In this document: positions 55,495-64,000 of the stretch, one piece after another
Numbering within the stretch: position 1 is the stretch's first letter
Layout of the letters: every line of letters starts with the position of its first letter
DNA from: Talaromyces rugulosus
Lineage: Eukaryota; Ascomycota; Eurotiomycetes; Eurotiales; Trichocomaceae
DNA length: 64,000 nucleotides
NCBI RefSeq assembly: GCF_013368755.1
Contig: NC_049566.1
Location: 1,364,001-1,428,000 of the forward strand
Direction of reading: 5' to 3'
The notes under the pieces: generated by a model
What the model was told of the DNA's origin: nothing
The model's input: only the letters and a program-made list of their open reading frames with translations
Databases searched by the model: none
Position numbers and translations under genes: made by a program

Positions 55495-57675
55495 ATGGTT
55501 ATGACACTCACAAAAGACGACATAGAGGAGCTTCGGTCCCGGCTCGAAGACTCCGTGATCAAGTGCTCCGAGCGCTGTCTTTACCAGTCTGCAAAATGGT
55601 ATATTGTCAATGCTTTCGCTACGAATCGAATTCAATTAACCAACTGAGAACAGGGCCGCAGAGATGCTCGATTCACTTGTTCCCTCTGACGAAGATGATA
55701 CCGACACCAGATCCTCCTCCATGGAAACCGATACCACTCCAACCACCAACCCTTTTCTCCCACAGTTAGATCCAGCAGAGGCTGCTCTCGAAGCACGGGA
55801 GTCTCATAAATACCTTCTCGCCAAATCATATTTCGACACCCGCGAGTACGACCGATGCGCTGCTGTTTTCCTCCCACCTACGATACCCCCGGTTCCGCTT
55901 TCCACAGTCTCTCCAAATGTCAGAAGCCGCACGTCATTGACCCCGCAAAAGGGAAAGGGTAAAGCTTCAGGGACGCCGAGTTCTAGAGGGGGCCATGCTC
56001 CAGCGCAAAGTCCCTACCCGAAACTTAGCCAGAAATCCTTGTTTCTAGCTTTGTACGCAAAATATCTGGCAGGAGAAAAGCGAAGGGACGAAGAGACAGA
56101 GATGGTGCTTGGACCTGCAGACGGTGGCATGACTGTCAACCGTGAATTACCGGACCTGGCGCGGGGCTTAGAAGGATGGTTTGCTGAGCGAAGAGAACTG
56201 GGTCTGGAATCCTGTGGCCAAGGGTGGTTGGAATATCTGTATGCCGTTATTTTATTGAAAGGCAAAAATGAAGAGCAGGCAAAAACATGGTTAATCCGCA
56301 GCGTTCATCTTTATCCATTCAATTGGGGCGCTTGGCAAGAATTGAACGACTTGCTGCCGAACGTTGATGATGTGAGTTTGGCCTTGGAAATCCTTCGCAA
56401 CTGATTCACTGACCACAATATAGCTGAAACAAGTGGCAGGAATGCTGCCTCAAAATATCATGTCCTGGGTATTCCAAGTACACTGTAACCAGGAACTATA
56501 CCAGGTCAACGAAGATACCCACCAGACGCTCAATGAACTCGAGAATATCTTCCCAAACAGTGCATTCTTGAAGACTGAGCGAGCTCTTTTATATTATCAT
56601 TCGAGAGGTACTACCCCTACTTTTCGAATGAACCATAGTACAATGCTGACATTTTGAAGATTTTGAAGAAGCATCTGCAATATTTGCCGACATTCTTGTA
56701 GAGTCACCACACCGTTTGGATGGTCTCGACCATTACTCAAACATCCTCTATGTAATGACCGCGAGACCACAGCTTGCATTCATCGCACAGTTAGCCACTG
56801 CAACCGACAAATTTAGACCAGAGACTTGCTGCGTAGTCGGCAACTACTACTCGCTCAAGTCAGAACACGAAAAAGCCGTCATGTACTTCCGCCGGGCTCT
56901 CACACTCGATAGAAGCTTCCTGTCAGCTTGGACTCTCATGGGACACGAATACATTGAAATGAAAAATACACATGCCGCCATTGAATCATACCGCCGCGCC
57001 GTCGATGTGAACCGGAAAGATTACCGAGCATGGTATGGTCTAGGTCAAGCATACGAAGTCTTGGACATGTCCTTTTACGCTTTGTTCTACTACCAACGTG
57101 CCGCCGCTTTACGACCCTATGATTCGAAAATGTGGTTAGCAGTGGGCACGTGCTACGCTAAGATGGACCGTCTTCAGCACAGTATCAAAGCCATGAAGCG
57201 TTCTCTTGTTGCAGGAGCATACTACGAACATGCGGCGGACAGTGCAGATGCCAACCACCCCACAGGCCGCAAGATTCTCGACCCAGACACTCTTCACCAA
57301 ATCGCCACTCTCTACGAACGGCTGGGAGACGACGAGGAAACTGCAGCGTACATGGAACTGACGCTACAACAGGAAACGGGAGAAGTAGAGCGTCCTGACC
57401 CAGGTTCCGACGACGACGATGATAAAAACTCGGACAACGGCGCTGGAGCTGCTCGTCGACGCTCTGATGACGGTGACGTTGAAGTCGTAGGCGGCACTGG
57501 TGTTACTGCCACGACATCAAAGGCACGCCTATGGCTTGCTCGATGGGCCCTCAGACATGGCGATCTTACCCGTGCAGACCAGCTGGCTGGCGAGCTGTGT
57601 CAAGATGGTATCGAAGTTGAAGAAGCAAAGGCTTTGATACGAGATGTCAGAGCAAGGAAAGAAGGAGGCAGATAG
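55495..57675 (+). CDS. cdc23: APC/C subunit 8 (Cdc23)
   Basis: TPR scaffold subunit of the anaphase-promoting complex, the ubiquitin ligase that degrades securin and cyclins. Exons: 55495-55598, 55654-56371, 56424-56607 and 56660-57675, giving 673 residues. The N-terminal Apc8 domain covers [25 protein letters not shown] through [23 protein letters not shown] units follow from about residue 300, clearest in [47 protein letters not shown] and [24 protein letters not shown]. An acidic, probably disordered insert (DDDDDKNSD) lies near residue 590, before a final helical pair. All three introns keep phase. Confidence 0.95.
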
Positions 57676-58205
57676 ACCACGATGCTGGCTAGTATTATTC
57701 TTTTCCTTTTTTACACATATTACTGAAAACTTAAACTGGCGATTTGCATTCTTGGCGTTAAATGTGTGTTCGCAAGAGGGGTTTTCTTGAAGCGAGGAAA
57801 GAGAGGGGAGGAAGTTTCATAGAAACTTTAATGTACATCATGAAGCAAGCTGATGCATGGAATGATTGATATTGAGCGTCCAACAACCCCCGTCCAGCTA
57901 GATGTCGTATCGTAACGAAGTGAAGAAACGAAAAAACAAACGAGTCCTAGAAAGCCAAGCCAAGCCCTCAAAAACATCAATCAATCAAGAAGAGAGACTC
58001 CCAACCATTTTTACCCGCCGCTCAAAACGAATGCAAAAGAGGAAAAACCGAGAGCAACCAATTCATTTCCTGATGCTCTACCCTTCCAAGTCAAATAAAA
58101 GCCGACGATGGGTATGCCAAGCATGTTTCACGAGCTGAATCTAAAATCCCAAATCTTAGAAACAAAAACAAACGAGTCAGATAGAAAAAGAAAAGGAGTT
58201 TGAAG
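57676..58205. other. convergent 3' flank of cdc23 and ligase-like gene
   Basis: Non-coding by my reading. An ATG frame at 57902 (lysine-rich) has no family signature and overlaps likely 3'UTR, so I do not call it. Confidence 0.45.
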
Positions 58206-61200
58206 CTAACCAGGGGCGTAGTAGTAATCACCAAGCAAGTGCACAGTGGGATCGATAGAGACGAATTCACCGAGAATCTCGACGTCGCTGGGTTCGTAGA
58301 CGTTGACAACGCTGGTCATTTTCCGTTGGTCGTACAATGCAGCCTGGGGTCCTCCAAGTTGGCGAGCTTCGTCGACGCGCTGGGCGACCTGGCCGAGATC
58401 GATACCAAAGCCCCAGGATATAGAGGCGTAATAATACTGGACACCGTATTCAGCCCACCAGTCGTTTAGCAAGAATGTCTCGTCGTGAATCCCGCTACCC
58501 GCGTGAAGAATGTTTCGGTCGAGGAAAAAGATTTTGCCTTGACTTGGAAGGGTGGAAAGCTGGGACTGTAGAGAGCTAGCCACTAGGTTGCCAATATTGT
58601 ACAACTGGGTGGCCAGTGTATTGCCTGGATCTCTCTTGTTGATAAGAATGATCCCTAGAGCCATGTCGCAGTCTGCAGATGACGGATTCGAGGCACGAAG
58701 TTTCTCGCGTGTTGATGGCGCTCCTAGACTCTGCACAAAATGTGTCATGGAGAAGGTGAAATCGCGGGAAGCTTGCCGGAAGAGAGTTTCAACAAAACCA
58801 AAATCACCACAGTACATGGGAATGGTACAGAGCGGTGATTCTAGACGGCGAGGCAAGGGAAAAGGAATCGAATTCACCATGCCTCGAGGCGAAAGCGAAT
58901 CGTGGCCACGGTCAATATGTACGCCATTCAGGTTTTCTCTGACAGGACTTGCATCAGAAGAGTGTGTTGGTGTAGCTGAGTTGGTAGTATGACAGTTGTC
59001 CACAGTTGCTTTGACAGGCTCGCTGAGAGGGGTTTGTGGGATGAAGACTGACTTCGATCTCAGAGAGGGGTTTGGATTCTCCCCCAGTGGCGTCTTACTC
59101 TTCATTTTGTCCATGTTTTCATTGAACTGAGAAAAGGAAGTCGTCTGAGCTCTGTCATAAAGCCCACTGGACTTGGGGACAGGACTCCCTCTGTCTCGAA
59201 GGTATTGAAAGGGCACCCGGGGCTCTGGTGCAAAAGTTGCCATAGTTGAAGAACTGGCGAGTATTTTACGACGCTTGACAGAAGCTTGAGATGGGTCGAG
59301 ATCAGATGAAGAGAGGCTGGGCGGTGTGTCTCGCTTGGAGGTGGGTTGTGGTTTGGGAGGGAGGGGCGCGTTTGATTTTTTGACTGGTGATTTGCCTGGT
59401 GAGGAATCCCCAATTTCTCTTGACGTGGGCGGTGTCGACCCTGTTGACGTCAAAGTGCCCTGCCTCGATGGCGGGGTCGATGTCAAGACAGCAGAATATG
59501 AGCTTGCTTGCGACGTCTCCACTATATATTCACTTTTACCTTGTGTTTCTCCAATTTTCTCGTACCAAAGTGAGGTCTCTTCTAATAATCCTTGCTCTGG
59601 AACTAGTCGTGCTTTGTCTGCTAGATTCTGTAGCTCAGAAAATGATATTGCATCTTGAAAAGTTCTATCCCAGTGGACTTTGAGGACTCGAGGAAAACGC
59701 AGAGTATAGTACTGCGTATTTCCGGGTTTGTCGAACCCACTACCAAGCAACTCCACTATGAATGGAGTTTTGAAAGCTACCTCCATCTCTGGCAGAGAGT
59801 TGTGAAGATTATAAGCCTTGAAAGTGTTATTGGATTCAACTTGACACGCAACAAATTTGCCCCATAGATTGAGCATTCGCATGTCACTAGCACACAGGCT
59901 GTGCCTTCCAATAACGTCAATGATGCGAAACCGGGGTAGAGCACCAGATTGGATGACGGCGTCCTTATTGTCTAAGCAGCCGAGAAAGAACTGAGTCCAG
60001 GAAAGATAACCTATTTCTGATAGATGCTGGGCATCCTTGGGATCGTACCGAGCTCCAATTAAGGAGAAGTCGGCAGTATCTCCAAGTCCAGGAATATAGT
60101 CCTTCTTGAGCTTGATCCAACGGCAGAATCCCTTTTCCGTATCTGACGAGAGAATCGCGAAATAGGGCTCGTCGCAGCCCTTGAGTATATAGCCCTCCCA
60201 CCGTTCAGAAATACACTTTGAGAATGCAGTCTGTAGACGGCGCGGTCCATCCGGCCGAGAAAAATCTATAACCTCCTGCTCTGAGATGTCTGCACGCCCA
60301 GGTATTAGCTTGACGGTGTCCTTCAGCAGAAGCCGCCTTAATCTGTGTGGCTTTCCTAGACAAACATCGTCATCCAATAATAAGATATCGAAGAACATGA
60401 TCATAAGGTGTTCATAAGGTTTTGGCCTACTCCATATTAGCCGACATGTCATTGAATTTCGGCCGTGGGTAGAGAGCTCACTGTGAGTCATAATCTGTTC
60501 CAATCATGGTCCCAGACCGCGCGAGAAATTTTCGTAATTTATGGAATTCGAGAATCTTTGAATCCCGATCACTCCATACGAGTAGCTCGCCCTCCAAAAT
60601 GCAACGCCTTGAAATCTTGCAATCGCGTTCACCAATTATCAAAGACCGCTTCACGGTCTCATGAATGCCGGCTCTATCAACGGTAGAATCTTTGCCACTT
60701 TTCGAAAATATCTGAATGCTAGGTACACCATCTGTGATGTCGACATGTATCTGGCAATACTCCCCGTCATATTTCCTTTCGAGACTCATCCTGCGCCGAT
60801 TAATCATCTTACAGCAATGCTTGAGGCTTCGAGCCTTGTAAAACTCGGGACGGCCAACTTTGAGCCCTGGCCTTGGCACGAGGTGCTTTAGAGCTTCCCT
60901 ATTAAGTAAATGGGCAAAGTCTGGCTGCGGCCTAGGGGGGAAGTGTTTCAGAGAAGTTGATCTGAGTAAGTGAACTGCCCCTTCAAACGAATCCTGGAAT
61001 AGCAATAACTGTGGTAGAAGAAAGTGCACATGTTTTAGGACAACATCTACAGGCAGCTGAACAGGAGAATATGACTTCAAGATCATACGAGTCAGCCACT
61101 TGGAATCCCGACTGCTCAGCCGTCGATATAGTGGTCCCAAAACCTCGTCAACATCGGCAGCAGCGTGCCTTTTGCGAATGGCAGGACCAGAAAACCGACA

Positions 61201-61632
61201 GCGTGAAGAAATCTCCAGAAGAGCGTCTTCGATTTCTTCAACAGTGACCTCCCGGCCTGGAATGATCTGGTTCTCGGCTTGGTTCATGACATTTTCGACG
61301 CATTGACCCAAATCCCCTCCTCCATGGAGTCGCCATTGGTCAAGGTCTTTTATTCGCGAGCTTCCCAGATACAGACATCGAGCAATAACTCTGGCCAGGG
61401 AAGTACTTTGCAGCCAGTACACTCTATCTGGCCTCTTCTCAGGAAAGAGACATGATAGCAAGGCCAGCAAGTTTGTTTCCTTGTCGTGAATCCGTTTCGA
61501 ATGGTTGATAAACCAGCTTGAAATGGTGTGGTAATCGGGGTTTTGGGTTCTCGCAACGCTTGCGGCCTTCAAATGACGATTGCGCTCCAAGCCAGAGAGC
61601 AGATCACATAGGTAAGTGAAATTGAATCCCAT
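58206..61632 (-). CDS. ATP-dependent DNA ligase IV-like protein
   Basis: Two exons, 60482-61632 and 58206-60426, give 1123 residues. The intron (GTGAGC, GGCTAAT, AGTAG) is in phase 2 and restores DYDSQ-PKPYEHLM. Adenylation motifs are intact: motif I KYDGEY with the AMP-accepting lysine at K287, motif III LEGELLVW, motif IV EGYILKG and motif V WIKLKKDY. An OB-fold region follows. An N-terminal helical domain (residues 1-270) resembles the DNA-binding domain of ligase IV. I see no BRCT repeats, which true ligase IV carries at its C-terminus. Instead there is a disordered S/T/P-rich stretch and a conserved-looking C-terminal domain of about 200 residues. Fungi have such ligase-domain proteins beside genuine Lig4; their role is unclear. 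Confidence 0.85.
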
Positions 61633-62009
61633 CCTCCCCTCCTATCCAGCACATCTGACAAGTCGCACACAGAGGGATGGGACAGCATAATTAAAGAGTT
61701 CTATGTGCTTGAAATGGACGATATACGGTGTAACAGGGAATGGAGTTTGTTTCCAGAAAAGAGCAAAATGTGACGCGGGCCGCGATTAGGGCTAGACCCG
61801 AGGCGCGTCCATGGATCGCGAAAGCACGTGATATATTTGTTTCAACTTTCATGATCATAAATTAAATTGGTTACTCTGAAGTCATTAATGTGGGTTTGAT
61901 TCAATTGCATTCAACTAATTTTACACCCTCTGGAATCAACCAGACCTGGAATATGCAAAATAAATAGCGCCCAAACACCGGTGTCGCCAAGTAAACCCAC
62001 CGGAAGCGA
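61633..62009. other. ligase-like promoter / prp9 3' flank
   Basis: Upstream of the ligase-like start and downstream of the prp9 stop at 62010. The minus-strand frame that stays open into this stretch is intron read-through from prp9 rather than coding sequence. Confidence 0.5.
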
Positions 62010-63643
62010 TCACAGAATACCTTGCTTTTGGAGACTGCATGAAAGTTAGTATGTAATGGCCAGGAAAAAGGAAGAAGAGGGAAAGGGGCATACTCGTGAT
62101 AGATCCTTTCAGGCATGACGTTTCCTTCCGCATCCTCCATCTGCACGACGTTATCCCGAGAGTCTTTGTCCTTCTTCCGGTCTTGTTCCAGCTTTTCCCA
62201 TAGTCGGACAGCATCTTCAATCCTGACAATCTCTCGGAAAAGGTTGGTTTGTTGTGTAATTCCCAGGCACTTCAAGCCATAGATGTGACGGGCTTCCGAG
62301 AAGTGTTTTTCAAAAGCACGTCGACCCATGTAAACGAAATTGCCGCAGACTTCACATGGCAACTCCACGCCAAGGCCATGCAGCTTATAGAGCCAATACG
62401 GAATGGGCTTTCCATCCCAGGCCAGGGGCAGTTTGAGCGGGTTGTATATCCTATCCTCTCCTTCTTCATCAGATTCGTCGTCGTGGGGTTGTCCACCGAA
62501 TGATGGCTCGGCGTCAGCCATGAGAGCCTCGATCTCCATTTGTCGTTCGCGCTCCGTCATGCCTTGCTTTCGTTCAACGTTGACCCGGGTTGCTTGTCGT
62601 TCAGAGTCTAGTGTTTTGGATAAAGATCGAACCCGATGTTCACGTTCCGCCACAGCCCTTTCTTTGAGTGAGTTGAACGAGGGGTCTTTGATAGCATTTT
62701 GGTTGCGCTCAGGTGCGTCAGAGGGCCCGTTGGCTTTCTTAGCCTCTGCAGCTTTAATGTGCTTTTTGCCCGTAAGATGATTCTTGTAGACGTTTTCGTT
62801 CTTGAACTCCTTTTCACAGTCGGCACACCAAATCCCTTCCCCAGTACCCTGCGTTTTCGGTCCATCGGGCCCAATCGTCGCCTCGGTGCCCCATCCTGGC
62901 ACTTCATTTGAAGACCATTGTTTTTCAAATTCTTCATCAAACGAAACGAAAAGCTGTTCCAAATTATCGAGTGGGTGTGCGCGTTTCATAAAACCTTCCA
63001 GGTAGCCTGCCAGATCACCGACGTATTTGAAATATCTGTCCGACAACTTCAAGCTGCGCTTGATGGGGAGTTGAGGCGGTGTGAAAACATCGAATTGGTC
63101 AATGTATTGAATATAGGTGAGGCGCTTCACGCCTGGAATGTTGAGATACTGCTCGTGCAGCTGTGTCAGGTCAAAAAATTGTCCATACGCCTCTTCTCCG
63201 GTGAATATGGACTCGGCCTCGAACGCAAAAGGCTCGCCCTCCCCAGGATGCTTTCGTTTGTATGCGCGCTCCAAGTTTTCCACGGGTTCGTTGGGGTATC
63301 GCTTGTGAAAATCTTTAATATCGTCTAGGCGCTTGTAAAACTCTTCGAATGGGTCGCCCGTCGAGATGGACTGAATCTCTTGAGCTCTGAGACCTTCTGC
63401 ATCTTTGTAAATGTCCAGTAATCTTTTTGACTGTTCTTCGATGCGATCTAGGAACCCGGCGACTTGGTGATCTCGCGACAGTCTCTCTCGTAGCTATGAT
63501 TACGGTTAGCGATTCAAAGCTTTCTTTTGTGAGGTGGTAGTACAATCACGTACATTTCGAGGATCGTCGATCACTCTGTCAGCGATCCCTTGTTCCAAAC
63601 GCTCTAGGTCTTCGTGAATGAATCGCTGGTCTTCGAGCAACAT
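62010..63643 (-). CDS. prp9: Prp9 / SF3A subunit 3, U2 snRNP splicing factor
   Basis: Part of the SF3A heterotrimer that completes the 17S U2 snRNP before branch-site recognition. Exons: 63554-63643, 62094-63493 and 62010-62034, giving 504 residues (the human protein has 501). The start MLLEDQRFIHEDLERLEQGIA is the family N-terminus. Segments include the SF3A3 helical region (IEEQSKRLLDIYKDAEGLR), a first zinc finger CADCEKEFKNENVYKNH, and the C-terminal matrin-type finger CEVCGNFVYMGRRAFEKHFSEARH. The last exon is only 25 nt and encodes the universally conserved end LQKQGIL after RIYHD. Reading through intron 2 instead gives an unrelated 60-residue tail, so the spliced form is strongly preferred. 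Confidence 0.95.
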
Positions 63644-63905
63644 GGCGACTCAATAGGCGTGCTTTTCCGAAAGACAAGAGCTCTCGAAAGTTTGTCTTTG
63701 ATTTGGATGGCAAATTGGGTCGCGGCTAGCATCAAATCCGGAGCTTTTTGCGGATAAGGGATCACGTGATGTGGATGACGCTCGGACCAACAAAGCCAAA
63801 AATCAAAGAGCGACCGCAAATCACTGATAGAATTCGATCTGCGACATTGACTTGTCTTTCGCATTGCTCATCCCTTTAATCGAAAAATCTACGAAGCTTG
63901 TCACT
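63644..63905. promoter_or_regulatory. divergent prp9 / fal1 promoter
   Basis: 262 bp between start codons on opposite strands. It contains CACGTG at 63765-63770. Too short for two separate promoters, so regulation is probably shared. Confidence 0.5.
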
Positions 63906-64000
63906 ATGGCTGAAGGCATTGATAGGCGCAACGATGGTGAGGGAACTCTGCAACTTACACTTGAAAAATACAAAACTGACTCTAGCTAGAGCGCATGGAG
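63906..64000 (+). CDS. fal1: Fal1-like eIF4AIII DEAD-box helicase, 5' part
   Basis: Cut by the right edge. Exon 1 at 63906-63936 encodes MAEGIDRRND plus one base. An intron (GTGAGG to GCTAG, 63937-63989) leads to exon 2 from 63990, giving E-RME. The joined N-terminus MAEGIDRRNDERME is the conserved start of fungal Fal1, a nucleolar DEAD-box ATPase related to eIF4AIII and needed for 18S rRNA processing. An acceptor 4 nt earlier (CTCTAG) would give ARAHG instead and is rejected on that similarity. Only about 14 residues are visible, so the call rests on a short match. Confidence 0.72.

Noticed and set aside
57902..58138. 78-codon lysine-rich ATG frame after cdc23
   Set aside because: Lies in the convergent 3' region, without domain, branch points or codon bias typical of the neighbouring genes.
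61901..62093. Extension of prp9 past the RIYHE segment
   Set aside because: It reads an intron; splicing gives the conserved SF3A3 C-terminus LQKQGIL instead.
63982..64000. Earlier acceptor for fal1 exon 2 giving ARAHG
   Set aside because: The acceptor 4 nt later gives ERME, matching the conserved Fal1 N-terminus.

Overview
The window is nuclear DNA of a filamentous ascomycete (Pezizomycotina, most likely Eurotiomycetes, Aspergillus/Penicillium-like). The reasons are genes dense on both strands, short 48-70 nt introns with GT..AG ends and CTAAY-type branch points, and a gene set typical of such fungi. I rebuilt exon structures by joining reading frames at splice sites and checking codon phase. 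Sixteen multi-exon genes come out in frame, one of them cut by the window edge.

Layout. 0.3-19.1 kb, minus strand: tra1 (SAGA/NuA4 scaffold), sec18 (NSF), and rts1/parA (PP2A B56 subunit). 20.5-22.5 kb, plus: sfc1 (TFIIIC subunit). 23.1-24.0 kb, minus: an uncharacterised protein with a KEN box and D-box-like motifs. 25.7-29.8 kb: ribokinase and mcm5, divergent. 30.5-33.9 kb: vps54 (GARP tether). 34.3-34.7 kb: an 84-residue protein encoded by a small two-exon gene. 35.2-36.7 kb, minus: nmt1/thi5 (HMP-P synthase), with a TPP riboswitch inside a probable 5'UTR intron. 37.3-39.8 kb, minus: glycogen synthase. 41.0-41.5 kb, minus: a secreted ten-cysteine protein.

41.6-51.6 kb is an AT-richer accessory island. 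It holds a small transposon-like element with 12 bp terminal inverted repeats, three intact intronless ankyrin-repeat paralogues in alternating orientation, a fourth broken copy, a 3' relic of a fifth, and a nonsense-containing fragment resembling the DNA-binding part of a Mutator-like transposase. Core genes resume after it: an MDR oxidoreductase with a probable mitochondrial presequence, erg20 (FPP synthase) divergent from cdc23/APC8, a DNA-ligase-IV-like protein, prp9 (SF3A3), and the first exons of fal1 (eIF4AIII-like), which runs off the right edge.

Shared themes. Thiamine pyrophosphate sensing is encoded directly upstream of the pyrimidine-precursor enzyme of thiamine synthesis. MluI-box (MCB) sites lie upstream of both mcm5 and the KEN-box gene, which suggests common G1/S timing. 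Two spliceosome/RNA-associated genes (prp9 and fal1) share a 262 bp divergent promoter. The ankyrin island is the most evolutionarily active part of the window. No tRNA, rRNA or CRISPR array was seen.
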